A stretch of 64,000 bases of DNA from Mycolicibacterium neoaurum (GTDB lineage Bacteria; Actinomycetota; Actinomycetes; Mycobacteriales; Mycobacteriaceae): positions 2,108,001 through 2,172,000 of the forward strand of contig NZ_JAQIIX010000002.1 of NCBI RefSeq assembly GCF_036946495.1. The letters are read 5' to 3'. Of this stretch, positions 46,578 to 55,321 are shown piece after piece (the first letter of the stretch is position 1; the number at the start of each line of letters is the position of its first letter). Both the position numbers and the translations under genes were made by a program. The notes under the pieces were generated by a model. The model was not told the DNA's origin and searched no databases. It was given only the letters and a program-made list of their open reading frames with translations.

Positions 46578-47492
46578 GTGCCACGCATCGCCTACCTCGG
46601 GCCGGAGGGGACATTCACCGAGGCGGCCTTGCTCGCGCTGGCCGATTCCGGCGCCGTACCCGGCGATGTCGAGCCGTTGCCCCAGGACAGCCCCGCCGCC
46701 GCGTTGCAGGCGGTCCGCGATGGTGTCGCCGACTTCGCCTGTGTGCCGATCGAGAACTCGATCGAGGGTTCGGTGTTGCCGACGCTGGACGGGCTGGCCG
46801 CCGGGTCGCCGTTGCAGATCTTCGCCGAACACACGCTCGACGTCGCGTTCAGCATCGTCACCCGGCCCGGCACGACCGTCGAGCAGATCCAGGCCGTTGC
46901 CGCCTTTCCGGTGGCGGCGGCCCAGGTGCGCGGTTGGTTGTCCAATGCCTTGCCCGACGCCCACGTCGTGCCAGCCAACTCCAACGCCGCAGCGGCCCGG
47001 GATGTTGCCGAAGGTCAGGCCGACGCGGGTGTCAGCACGGCGTTGGCCGCCCGCCGGTACGGGTTGGTCGAACTTGCTGCGGGCGTGGTCGACGAGCCCA
47101 ATGCCCGGACCCGTTTCGTCCTCGTCGGGCCGGCAGGCCCGCCGCCGGCACGCACCGGCGCAGACCGGACCTCGGTGGTGTTGCGGTTGGACAACGTCCC
47201 TGGCGCACTCGTCGCGGCGATGACCGAGCTCTCGGTTCGCGACATAGACTTGACCCGCATCGAATCACGGCCCACCCGAACGGAATTGGGTACCTACAAG
47301 TTCTTCTTGGACTGGGTCGGCCACCTCGAGGACGAGGCCGTGGGCGATGCCCTCATGGCATTGCATCGGCGCTGCGCCGAGGTGCGGTTCCTGGGATCAT
47401 GGCCCACCGGCGCGGCGGTCGGCGCATTGCCTCCGCAGGCGGACGAAGCGGGCCGTTGGTTGGCACAACTTCGGACGGGAGGATCGGTATGA
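46578..47492 (+). CDS. pheA: Prephenate dehydratase
   Basis: 304 residues. The catalytic domain has RIAYLGPEGTFTEAAL, CVPIENSIEGSV and NARTRFVLVG with the Thr-Arg-Phe motif. The ACT domain follows with NVPGALVAAMTEL and IESRPTRTELGTYKFFLD, including the ESRP phenylalanine-binding loop. It converts prephenate to phenylpyruvate and should be feedback-inhibited by phenylalanine. It overlaps the next gene by ATGA. Confidence 0.96.
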   Translation: MPRIAYLGPEGTFTEAALLALADSGAVPGDVEPLPQDSPAAALQAVRDGVADFACVPIENSIEGSVLPTLDGLAAGSPLQIFAEHTLDVAFSIVTRPGTTVEQIQAVAAFPVAAAQVRGWLSNALPDAHVVPANSNAAAARDVAEGQADAGVSTALAARRYGLVELAAGVVDEPNARTRFVLVGPAGPPPARTGADRTSVVLRLDNVPGALVAAMTELSVRDIDLTRIESRPTRTELGTYKFFLDWVGHLEDEAVGDALMALHRRCAEVRFLGSWPTGAAVGALPPQADEAGRWLAQLRTGGSV

Positions 47493-48172
47493 CCGGGCGC
47501 CTGGTGCTGGTGCGGCACGGCCAGTCCCACGGAAACGTCGAGCGCCGACTGGACACCCGCCCGCCCGGGGCCGCGTTGACCGAACTCGGCCATCAGCAGG
47601 CGCGCACATTCGGCCAGAGCTGGTCACACCCGGTGGGAATGGTGGCGCACTCGGTGGCGACCAGGGCACGCGAGACCGCGGCCGGCATCGCCGCCGGACT
47701 CGTACTGCCCACGCATCAGCTCGACGGCATCCACGAGGTGCAGGTCGGCGACCTGGAGAACCGCAACGATGATGCCGCGATCGACGCCTTCGAGGCCGTC
47801 TACCGGCGCTGGCATGGCGGGGACCTCGATGTTCCGGTGCCGGGGGGAGAGACCGGACAACAGGTGCTGGACCGGATGGTGCCGGTGCTCACCGAGCTGC
47901 GGCTGCGCCACCTCGACGACCGGCGCTGGACCCGCGACATCGTGGTGGTCAGCCATGGCGCCGCGATCCGACTGGTGGCGGCGACTCTGGCCGGGGTCGA
48001 TCCCACCTTCGCGTTAGAGAATCACCTGAGCAACACCGAATGCGTGGTGCTCAGCCCCATCACCGACGGCCGCTGGAGTTGCGTGCAGTGGGGTGCGGCG
48101 ACGCCGCCGTTCACCGCGGCGGCACAGCCGGACAATCAGACAGCCGAGGCCGACGCGGGCCCGATGGGCTGA
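47489..48172 (+). CDS. Histidine phosphatase (phosphoglycerate mutase-like, Rv3837c-type)
   Basis: 227 residues from ATG 47489. The catalytic RHG motif is in LVLVRHGQSHGNVERRLDTRPPG. The second His is in IVVVSHGAAIRLVAATL. Arg and Glu helpers are in SVATRARETAAGI and IHEVQVGDLENR. This is the branch-1 histidine phosphatase fold. It is coupled to pheA, but no phosphatase is needed in that pathway, so the true substrate is unclear. Confidence 0.9.
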   Translation: MTGRLVLVRHGQSHGNVERRLDTRPPGAALTELGHQQARTFGQSWSHPVGMVAHSVATRARETAAGIAAGLVLPTHQLDGIHEVQVGDLENRNDDAAIDAFEAVYRRWHGGDLDVPVPGGETGQQVLDRMVPVLTELRLRHLDDRRWTRDIVVVSHGAAIRLVAATLAGVDPTFALENHLSNTECVVLSPITDGRWSCVQWGAATPPFTAAAQPDNQTAEADAGPMG

Positions 48173-48351
48173 GCTGCCCGGTCCTCGACACATTCGCAAC
48201 CGACGGCGAAACAGTCGATGGTGAACGTGTGCGCCACTTCCGGGCTGCGGCAATCCGGTTCCGTGCATTCCGGGCGGAGGCCGATGTGCACGATCACGGT
48301 GCCGTGGCAATGCTCATGTTCTGCTTCGCAGTCACGACAGATCCCGCTCAT
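48136..48351 (-). CDS. Small cysteine-rich protein, likely metal-binding
   Basis: 71 residues from ATG 48351. Seven Cys and several His are arranged as CRDCEAEHEHCHG, then PECTEPDCR and DCFAVGCECVE. This suggests one or two zinc sites. The last 37 coding bases overlap the convergent phosphatase gene. Family not recognised; similar small proteins occur in mycobacteria. Confidence 0.68.
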   Translation of the reverse strand: MSGICRDCEAEHEHCHGTVIVHIGLRPECTEPDCRSPEVAHTFTIDCFAVGCECVEDRAAQPIGPASASAV

Positions 48352-48395
48352 CTGACCAGTCTCCCACCACCCACCGACAGTGGGCGGTTCCCACG

Positions 48396-48734
48396 CTAGC
48401 CCCAGCCCAATTCGTGCAGTCGCTCGTCGTCGATCCCGAAGTGGTGAGCCAATTCGTGGACCACCGTGATGGCCACCTCCTCGACCACCTCGTCCTCAGA
48501 GGCGCACATCTCCAACAGCGCATCGCGATAGATCGTGATGGCATCGGGCAGGGCGCCGGCATAGGTCGAGTCGCGTTCGGTCAGTGCGATGCCCTCGTAG
48601 AGGCCGAGCAGATCGGGTTCCTCGGGGTGGCGCCCTTCGACCAGGAAAACGACATTGTTGGCCGCCCTTGCCAGATCGGCGGGGATCAGGTCGAGCGCAT
48701 CGGAGACGAGTTCCTCGAAGCGCCGAGCGCTCAT
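48396..48734 (-). CDS. Zincin-like metallopeptidase (Rv3836-type)
   Basis: 112 residues from ATG 48734. The start RRFEELVSDALDLIPADLA and the C-terminal HELAHHFGIDDERLHELGWG with HExxHxxGxxD give the zincin_1 family. These are minimal, cytosolic metallopeptidases of unknown target. It lies directly downstream of the septum-formation gene on the same strand (16 bases). Confidence 0.9.
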   Translation of the reverse strand: MSARRFEELVSDALDLIPADLARAANNVVFLVEGRHPEEPDLLGLYEGIALTERDSTYAGALPDAITIYRDALLEMCASEDEVVEEVAITVVHELAHHFGIDDERLHELGWG

Positions 48735-48750
48735 CGTTACCGGCACGCGG

Positions 48751-50172
48751 TCAGGGAACCGGTGGTCCGGGCGGCGGGCCGACTGCGGGAGCCGGCACGA
48801 CGGGCGGAGGTACGGCACCGTCGACCGGCGCGCCGGGTGGTGGCGGCGCCGGTGCGGGCACCGGGGGACCGTTGAGGAAGGTGTTCCCACCCGCGGGTGT
48901 CTCCGTCGCCGGAGGCTGGGTGGCCTCCTGGGTCTGCTGCCCGGGTAGGTGCTCGTTGGACTGCGTCTGGTCCGTGCTCGACCCACTGCCCGACCCACTG
49001 CTCGATCCACTGGAGCTGCTGCCGCTGTCACTCTGGTCGTAGGTGATCTGTGACGAGGTATCCACCGGTGGCATCGGGATGGCCGGGATGCTCAGCCGCT
49101 CGTCGGGGATGTCCGGCGGCGGGACCGGGGGCCTGCCGTTGATCATCAGGGGGCCCTTGGCGCTGTTGAGCAATGTCGACCAGCCGCCGTTGCCCAGCGT
49201 CGCGCCGATGCTGCAGGACACCTGCCTGCTGCCCGCCGACCAACTCGGTAACGCGATGGTGCTGTAGACCAGCGTCAGTGTGGTCGTGCGCAGTTCCAGG
49301 GGTGCCAGGTATGCCTCGGTGACCCGCGCGCAGTTGTCCTTCACGAAGGTGTCCTGATCGGCCTCGGCAGGCAGGCCCTGCGGGAAGTTGTCGGCCAGGT
49401 TCACCGATCCGGTGACCTCGAGGGAGTGCGGACCCGCGCAGTCGACCGGGATATCGGTGGGCTGGTTGGTCGCCGGATCGATGCCGAGGCAGGTGCCTGC
49501 GGGCCACACCTTGGATTGATCGATATCGGCGACCTTGCCCTGGAACGCCTGTTGCTGGTTGTTCGCACCGGGCAGCTGCAGGCCGCACAGCATGCGTCGC
49601 TCACCGGCCTGGCGCCAGGCCTTCTCGCCGGACCACAGCAGGCTGACGGTGAACCGTCCGTTCGGGTCGAAGCGATCACCGAGATAACGCTGCACCGCGC
49701 TCTGGCATTGCTCCTGGCTGATCTGCTGGATGCGGGCCGGCGACGGGGGTGCGGCGTCCGGCCCGTACTCGGTGCCCGGGAAGGTGCGCATGTCGACCGA
49801 CTCCGCTACCTCGAAGCGATGCTCGGTGGTGCAGTCGACGATCTGGGCGGCATCGGGGGTGCGCTCGGGCCAGTTCAGGCAGTCGCCACCCTTGGCTTTC
49901 TCGAACGTGCTGTTACTGCGTAGGCCCAGAGCGCCGGTGCCGGTGTTCAGCCCCGCCAGCCAGCCACCGGCGGCGGTGTCGGGAAGAACCGTGATGACGC
50001 CGGCGATCATCAGCCCGCCGAGTGCGGTGAGCAGTAGCGCCCGGCGCGTCGGACTCAGCGGGTTGCTCAGCGACAGCGCGCGACGCCACCGGGAATCCGG
50101 TTTCGACGAGGGGTGGGCCTCGGTCGGAAACGGTTCCGCGGCGGCGGGTTCGTCCTCGGGTGGGTGCGACAT
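48751..50172 (-). CDS. Septum-formation family membrane protein (Rv3835-like)
   Basis: 473 residues from ATG 50172. A cytosolic head, one membrane segment (ALLLTALGGLMIAGVITVL, about 45-63), then an outer domain with paired cysteines (KGGDCLNW, IVDCTTEHRFEVAESV; AGTCLGI, VDCAGPHSLEVTGSV), which looks like two copies of the septum-formation domain. The last 100 residues are Ser/Gly- then Pro-rich. Divergent from serS across a repeat-rich promoter. Confidence 0.85.
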   Translation of the reverse strand: MSHPPEDEPAAAEPFPTEAHPSSKPDSRWRRALSLSNPLSPTRRALLLTALGGLMIAGVITVLPDTAAGGWLAGLNTGTGALGLRSNSTFEKAKGGDCLNWPERTPDAAQIVDCTTEHRFEVAESVDMRTFPGTEYGPDAAPPSPARIQQISQEQCQSAVQRYLGDRFDPNGRFTVSLLWSGEKAWRQAGERRMLCGLQLPGANNQQQAFQGKVADIDQSKVWPAGTCLGIDPATNQPTDIPVDCAGPHSLEVTGSVNLADNFPQGLPAEADQDTFVKDNCARVTEAYLAPLELRTTTLTLVYSTIALPSWSAGSRQVSCSIGATLGNGGWSTLLNSAKGPLMINGRPPVPPPDIPDERLSIPAIPMPPVDTSSQITYDQSDSGSSSSGSSSGSGSGSSTDQTQSNEHLPGQQTQEATQPPATETPAGGNTFLNGPPVPAPAPPPPGAPVDGAVPPPVVPAPAVGPPPGPPVP

Positions 50173-50183
50173 CGCCTCCCATT

Positions 50184-50210
50184 GTGACAGGCGTGTCACG
50201 ATGTGTGACA
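50184..50210. promoter_or_regulatory. Three alternating TGTCAC half-sites between Rv3835-like gene and serS
   Basis: GTGACA 50184-50189, TGTCAC 50194-50199 and GTGACA 50205-50210 form two overlapping inverted repeats 12 bases from the minus-strand ATG. The GTCAC core recalls MtrA-type sites, but spacing differs and the assignment is tentative. Confidence 0.4.
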
Positions 50211-50272
50211 AGTGATGCAGTTGTAATGTTATGTGGTTGTGGCCCGCGCTTTCTGGCCTCGTATGGCGCAAG

Positions 50273-50285
50273 TAGGGTTACCGCC
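50273..50285 (+). promoter_or_regulatory. serS leaderless -10 element
   Basis: TAGGGT at 50273-50278, seven bases before GTG 50286. Confidence 0.5.
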
Positions 50286-51539
50286 GTGATCGACCTCAAG
50301 CTGCTCCGTGACGACCCCGAGCGGGTCCGTGCCTCACAGCGTGCGCGCGGTGAGGACCCGGGCCTGGTGGACGCGCTGCTGGCCGCGGATGTCGCCCGGC
50401 GTGCGGCGGTCTCCACCGCCGACACCCTGCGCGCCGATCAGAAGGTGGCCAGCAAGTCGGTCGGCAAGGCCTCTCCGGAGGAACGGCCCGCGCTGCTGGC
50501 CCGCGCCAAGGAGCTGGCCGACGAGGTCAAAGCAGCCGAGGCCGCCCAGGCCGAAGCGGAGGCGGCGTTCACCGCGGCGCACATGGCGGTGTCGAACATC
50601 ATCGTCGACGGTGTGCCCGCCGGGGGCGAGGACGATTTCGTTGTCCTCGACACCGTGGGTACGCCGGTCGAGATCGACAACCCTCGCGATCACCTCGAGC
50701 TGGGTGAGGCGCTCGGGCTGATCGACATGGAACGCGGTGCCAAGGTCTCGGGCTCGCGGTTCTACTTCCTGACCGGCCGGGGCGCCCTCCTGCAGCTGGG
50801 TCTGCTGCAGTTGGCTGTTCGGTTGGCCACCGAGAACGGTTTCACCCTGATGATCCCGCCGGTGCTGGTGCGCCCGGAGGTCATGGCCGGCACCGGGTTC
50901 CTGGGCTCACACGCCGACGAGATCTACCACCTCGACGACGATGACCTCTACCTCGTCGGCACCTCGGAGGTGCCGTTGGCCGGGTATCACAGCGACGAGA
51001 TCCTGGACCTCGCCGACGGGCCCAAGCGCTACGCCGGTTGGTCGTCGTGCTTCCGCCGGGAAGCCGGTAGTTATGGCAAGGACACCCGGGGCATCATCCG
51101 GGTGCACCAGTTCGACAAGGTCGAGGCGTTCGTCTACTGCCGCCCAGAGGACGCCGAAGCCGAGCATCAGCGGCTGTTGGGCTGGCAGCGCGAGATGCTG
51201 GCGGCCATCGAGGTGCCCTACCGTGTGATCGACGTTGCCGCCGGCGACCTCGGTTCGTCTGCGGCGCGCAAATACGACTGTGAGGCATGGGTTCCCACCC
51301 AGAGCACCTACCGCGAGCTGACCTCGACGTCGAACTGTTCGACCTTCCAGGCCCGCCGGTTGTCGACCCGCTACCGCGACGAGAACGGCAAACCGCAGAC
51401 GGCGGCGACCCTGAACGGCACACTGGCGACCACGCGCTGGTTGGTGGCGATCCTGGAGAACCATCAGCAGGCCGATGGCAGCGTCCGGGTCCCCGCGGCG
51501 CTGGTGCCCTACGTAGGTGCGGAGGTACTGACACCGTGA
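50286..51539 (+). CDS. serS: Seryl-tRNA synthetase
   Basis: 417 residues. The N-terminal coiled-coil arm (about 30-100) grips tRNA-Ser. Class II motifs follow: motif 1 around LMIPPVLVRPEVMAGTGFL, motif 2 SSCFRREAGSYGKDTRGIIRVHQFDKVE, and motif 3 LNGTLATTRWLVAILENHQ. The serine-site loop is LVGTSEVPLAGYH. It charges tRNA-Ser. GTGA overlap with the next gene. Confidence 0.98.
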   Translation: MIDLKLLRDDPERVRASQRARGEDPGLVDALLAADVARRAAVSTADTLRADQKVASKSVGKASPEERPALLARAKELADEVKAAEAAQAEAEAAFTAAHMAVSNIIVDGVPAGGEDDFVVLDTVGTPVEIDNPRDHLELGEALGLIDMERGAKVSGSRFYFLTGRGALLQLGLLQLAVRLATENGFTLMIPPVLVRPEVMAGTGFLGSHADEIYHLDDDDLYLVGTSEVPLAGYHSDEILDLADGPKRYAGWSSCFRREAGSYGKDTRGIIRVHQFDKVEAFVYCRPEDAEAEHQRLLGWQREMLAAIEVPYRVIDVAAGDLGSSAARKYDCEAWVPTQSTYRELTSTSNCSTFQARRLSTRYRDENGKPQTAATLNGTLATTRWLVAILENHQQADGSVRVPAALVPYVGAEVLTP

Positions 51540-52339
51540 TCGACATCGATATCGAGGAGCTGCGCACGTGGTTCGGCTTCGGGGTGGCAGGCAACTTCGC
51601 CGGGCATCTCGAACAGGCGGGCGAGGCAGTCGATTTTGCGAATGTGCAGAGTCACGGTGGGGCGCCCAAGGGCATCTTCCCGTGGTACGCGCCGGGTGTC
51701 GACGGTTTCCTCGGCGAGTTCCCCCTCTCACACGATTCCATCGCGCTGCCGGCCAGCGACGAACCGCTGAACCTGCAGATCGAGCCGGAGGTGGGCCTGG
51801 CCTGCCGGGTGCACTGGAACGGTGACACCGTCGCCAGGCTGGAACCCTTCGCGCTCGGTGCCTTCAACGATTGCTCGATCCGTCGTCCGGGTGCCCGCAA
51901 GATCAGCGACAAGAAGAACTGGGGTCCGGCGTCCAAGGGCGTGGCGCGCCGGTTCTACGACATCAGTGACCTCACCCCCGACGGGCCGACGGCGACTCTG
52001 CGGTTGGTGTGTTTCCTGCGCGGCACCGACGGTCAGGAGCGGGAGTACGGCGTAGACAGCCCGTTGCTGGGCTACTCCTACTACGGTGAGGTCCTGCTGG
52101 ACTGGATCACCGAGCGGCTGGCCAACCAGAAAGGTTCCGAGGACACTCCGCTGGAGGATGTCGGCGCGCTCATGGTGGCCTCCGGGCATCCCGAGAATGT
52201 GTTGATCGGTATCGGGGCCACCAAGTACACCGCCCTTGGCGAATCGACGTACCTGACCGCTGGCGACCAGGCCGTGGTGCGCGTCTACGACACCGCCTCC
52301 GACGCCGTATCCGAACTGCGCCAGACGGTTTCGGGCTAG
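51536..52339 (+). CDS. DUF5718 protein, fumarylacetoacetase-like fold
   Basis: 267 residues from GTG 51536, overlapping the serS stop. It begins LRTWFGFGVAGNFAGHLEQAGEAVDF, with KGIFPWYAPG, LQIEPEVGLACRVHW and FNDCSIRR. The IEPEVG and FND pieces recall the acidic metal site of fumarylacetoacetate hydrolases. Substrate unknown; the coupling to serS is probably only for expression. Confidence 0.8.
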   Translation: MIDIDIEELRTWFGFGVAGNFAGHLEQAGEAVDFANVQSHGGAPKGIFPWYAPGVDGFLGEFPLSHDSIALPASDEPLNLQIEPEVGLACRVHWNGDTVARLEPFALGAFNDCSIRRPGARKISDKKNWGPASKGVARRFYDISDLTPDGPTATLRLVCFLRGTDGQEREYGVDSPLLGYSYYGEVLLDWITERLANQKGSEDTPLEDVGALMVASGHPENVLIGIGATKYTALGESTYLTAGDQAVVRVYDTASDAVSELRQTVSG

Positions 52340-52345
52340 ACAGCG

Positions 52346-53341
52346 GTGGTCACCCAGCCGGCTGCGCCCAAAGTGGTCGAGCTGTGGCGTTTTCCGGTCA
52401 AGTCGATGGGCGGCTGCCGAGTCGATCGGGTGGCCGTCGACGCGCGCGGCGTGCACGGTGACCGGTTATGGGCCGTCCGCGATGTGGACAAGGGTGTGAC
52501 GGCCTCGGCGCGGCGCATCCCGGCGCTGTTGGGTTGCACCGCACGGTATCTCGCCGAACCTGACGAGCACGCCGGCCCGGGTCGCGTCCCTGCGGTGGTT
52601 ATCACCTTTCCCGACGGTCGCGAGCTGACAAGCGATGACCCGGGTATCGATGCGGCGCTCTCGGAGTTGGTGGGCCGGGATGTTCGGTTGACCGCCCTTC
52701 CCCCGGTCGGGGACACCAGCGCGCACCGGATGAAGGTGTCCGATTCGCTGGACAACTATCGCCCCGAACAGGTGCGCAGGGATTTCGGACTCGCCGACGG
52801 TGAACCGTTGCCGGACACCTCGGTGTTCCCGGCCAAGGACATCATCACCCTGGCCCGGTACTCCACGCCGCCGGGAACCTTCGTCGACCTCGCACCGCTG
52901 CATCTGATGAGCACGGCCAGCCTGCGGTACCTCACCGGCACCATGCTCGACGTGCGCCGGTTCCGGCCGAACGTATTGATCGACATCGCCGACGACAATC
53001 GAGAGTTTCCCGAATCTGATTGGTTGGCAGCCGAATTGGGTATCGGATCGGCGCGGCTTCGGGTGAGCATACCGACGATCCGATGTGTCGTGCCGACCCG
53101 GCCCCAGCCCGGTATCGAGCTCGACAAGAGCATCACCCGGGCGCTGGCCGAACGCACCGACCGATTCCTCGGGGTGTACATCGACGTGCTGACCCCCGGT
53201 GTGCTGACTGTCGGCGACGAGGTGCACGTGCGACCCGCCGATCCGCCCACCGCGCTGCGGCGGGCGGCCACGAGCGTCACCCGGTCGGCGACCCGCGCTG
53301 CGCAGTGGTTGCTGGAGCAGGCGGTGATGCGGGCGCGCTAG
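52346..53341 (+). CDS. MOSC domain protein
   Basis: 331 residues from GTG 52346 (a second GTG is one codon later). The N-terminal beta-barrel ELWRFPVKSMGGCRVDRVAVDARGVHGDRLWAV is typical. The MOSC domain contains RRFRPNVLID and the conserved Cys in IPTIRCVVPTRPQPG, the proposed sulfur or molybdenum carrier. It resembles mARC/YcbX-type enzymes that reduce N-hydroxylated compounds, but without the fused ferredoxin of YcbX. The tail is basic and helical. Confidence 0.9.
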   Translation: MVTQPAAPKVVELWRFPVKSMGGCRVDRVAVDARGVHGDRLWAVRDVDKGVTASARRIPALLGCTARYLAEPDEHAGPGRVPAVVITFPDGRELTSDDPGIDAALSELVGRDVRLTALPPVGDTSAHRMKVSDSLDNYRPEQVRRDFGLADGEPLPDTSVFPAKDIITLARYSTPPGTFVDLAPLHLMSTASLRYLTGTMLDVRRFRPNVLIDIADDNREFPESDWLAAELGIGSARLRVSIPTIRCVVPTRPQPGIELDKSITRALAERTDRFLGVYIDVLTPGVLTVGDEVHVRPADPPTALRRAATSVTRSATRAAQWLLEQAVMRAR

Positions 53342-53682
53342 CCGCCGAGCAGTTCGTCGAGGACGCTGACGAACTCGCTGGGGCGCAACGGCGTGAACGC
53401 TGGCGCGGGTTGGGTGCCCGGTACATCCAGGACCACCAACGTGGACTTGATGGGGCGCCAGATGTCCAGCGGCATCCACCGGCGCGGATCTGTGCTTCCC
53501 CAGATCCGGAAGCGCTCGGTGATCAGGCCGAGGGATTCGGCGCGGTAGGAGCGCACGGCCCGCAGCGGGATCACCTTCGCGGTCCCCGACGGAAAGTGGT
53601 AGCGCCGCAAGGTGATCGCCAGGCGATCCAGCAGCACCATGCCGTCGTCATAGACCGGTGATACCGGCTGCGGCGCACTCAT
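53338..53682 (-). CDS. Small PH-like domain protein
   Basis: 114 residues. It starts SAPQPVSPVYDDGMVLLDRLAITLRRYHFPSGTAKVIPLRAVRSYRAESLG, with RFRIWGSTDPRRWMPLDIWRP, a beta-rich pattern seen in bacterial PH-like proteins. No catalytic residues. It is coupled by ATGA to the MBL-Rieske gene and converges with the MOSC gene (4-base overlap). Confidence 0.7.
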   Translation of the reverse strand: MSAPQPVSPVYDDGMVLLDRLAITLRRYHFPSGTAKVIPLRAVRSYRAESLGLITERFRIWGSTDPRRWMPLDIWRPIKSTLVVLDVPGTQPAPAFTPLRPSEFVSVLDELLGG

Positions 53683-55223
53683 AATCGCGAGGTTCGCAGC
53701 TGATGGCCCTTGGCGGTCAGGCAGCGGCCGCTTTCCAGGTTCCACTGCCAGCCGTGCAGATTGCAGGTCAGCGTGTTGCCCTCGACCACCCCGAACTTGG
53801 ACAGATCGGCTTTCAGGTGCGGGCAGCGCCGCTGGATCTCCCAGCCCGCCAGGGTCGTCGAGGCGCTGTCATCGTGTGCCTCGGCGAACCAACCGTCGGC
53901 GTAGGCGATGCGCTCATCGGTGAGGCATTTGAAGAATGTGTACAGATATTCGTTGTATCCGCCGACCCGCCAGGCCCGGAACCGGGTGGACAGGAAGATG
54001 GTGTTCACCCAGTCCGGTTCGTTGTCGCGGACCACGGTGCGCACCAGTTCCGGTGCGATCGCGAACCCGTAGCGGAACTTCTCGTCGGGAATCGGTTCGC
54101 GCACAGCGCGCTTGGGGAAATCGAGCACCACGGTCTCGGGCCCGAGCTTCAATTCCACCGGATAGCCGATCCCGTCGCAGATCTGATCGGAAGCCAGCAT
54201 GATCGGCTCGAACAGCGCGCGCAACGGTTCCAGCAGGGGTTCGCCATCGGCCGGCGCCCAGGATGCCTTCTCGGCCGCGAGAACGGGAGCCTGACGCCGG
54301 GCATAGGCCTCGATGTAGTCGGCCTTGCCGGTGGTGAACACCGACTCCGGATCGTCGATCGGATGCGTCAACGAATTCAGTTCCGAGCCGGTGAAATCGG
54401 CTGTCGAACCGGGAACCATCAGCAGGCCGCCGTTGTGACCGTGGCTCGTCAGCTGGTCCAGGAAGACCATCTGGTCGGGGAAGATGTTGGCGGGGTCACC
54501 GTGGTCATCGTTGAGATCGCGCAGTTCCGCATCCAGGAAGCACGGCGGTCCGGCCGAAGGGACCACCCAGCTGGCTCCCACCTGTGCGATGTACTGGCGG
54601 CAACGATCCATCTGCCGCTGTCGTTTCTGGACGCCGAAGGCCTCCTTGGCGCGCGCGGGCATGTCGTAGACCATCGGGTACCAGATGGCTCCGGAGTACT
54701 GCAGCATATGCACGTCGATATGACCGAATTCGGACACCAGGACATCCAGGTCGATGGGCCGGGCGTCGTTCATGTTGAACGCGGTCGTGGTGCCGTCGGA
54801 GACCACCAGCCCGGAGTCGCCGATCGGGCCGTCGGCGGGTGCCCGCAGCGCAATGATCATCACGTCGAGGTCACCCTTGGGGCCGCTGATGCGGTGCTTG
54901 ACCGAGTCGGTGGTCTCGAAGAAAGTATGAAAGCCCAGCGCTTCCAGCTCGCGGCGCAGATCCGGTACCGGGTAGTCGGGGAGCAACACGGTGGCGTCCT
55001 TGTTGACGTGCGTGCGCAGCAGGGCCGGGTCGAAGTGGTCCTTGTGCAGGTGGCTGACATAGAGATAGTCGCAGTCGCCGAGGGCGTCCCAGTCCAGGCC
55101 GGAGTTGTCCGGGAAGGGGAACCACGAGGCGAAGTAGGCGGGGTTGACCCAGGGGTCGCACAGGATGCTGCCTGCCTCCGTCTCGATCCGGAAACCGGCG
55201 TGTCCGATGCTTGTGACCTGCAC
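53679..55223 (-). CDS. Metallo-beta-lactamase-fold / Rieske fusion protein (Rv3818-like)
   Basis: 514 residues from GTG 55223. The N-terminal MBL domain has the metal motif YVSHLHKDHFDP (HxHxDH) and further His in GHIDVHMLQYSGA. The C-terminal Rieske domain has CPHLKADL and CNLHGWQW, which give the Cys-His pairs for a 2Fe-2S cluster. It is close in size to Rv3818. The fusion suggests a redox hydrolase or a CMP-sialic-acid-hydroxylase-like enzyme; substrate unknown. Confidence 0.9.
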   Translation of the reverse strand: MQVTSIGHAGFRIETEAGSILCDPWVNPAYFASWFPFPDNSGLDWDALGDCDYLYVSHLHKDHFDPALLRTHVNKDATVLLPDYPVPDLRRELEALGFHTFFETTDSVKHRISGPKGDLDVMIIALRAPADGPIGDSGLVVSDGTTTAFNMNDARPIDLDVLVSEFGHIDVHMLQYSGAIWYPMVYDMPARAKEAFGVQKRQRQMDRCRQYIAQVGASWVVPSAGPPCFLDAELRDLNDDHGDPANIFPDQMVFLDQLTSHGHNGGLLMVPGSTADFTGSELNSLTHPIDDPESVFTTGKADYIEAYARRQAPVLAAEKASWAPADGEPLLEPLRALFEPIMLASDQICDGIGYPVELKLGPETVVLDFPKRAVREPIPDEKFRYGFAIAPELVRTVVRDNEPDWVNTIFLSTRFRAWRVGGYNEYLYTFFKCLTDERIAYADGWFAEAHDDSASTTLAGWEIQRRCPHLKADLSKFGVVEGNTLTCNLHGWQWNLESGRCLTAKGHQLRTSRL

Positions 55224-55321
55224 GTATAGCCCCTTCGGTGGTCTGTTGCCCGATGTCGAGTTTACCGCCAGCGCGGATGCTCTTCCGCGTCGGCGCACAG
55301 CGAGTGGCTACGCTTACTCCC

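Noticed and set aside
53703..55229. Long plus-strand frame opposite the MBL-Rieske gene
   Set aside because: Shadow of a gene with clear metal and Rieske motifs; no start signal and no domain.
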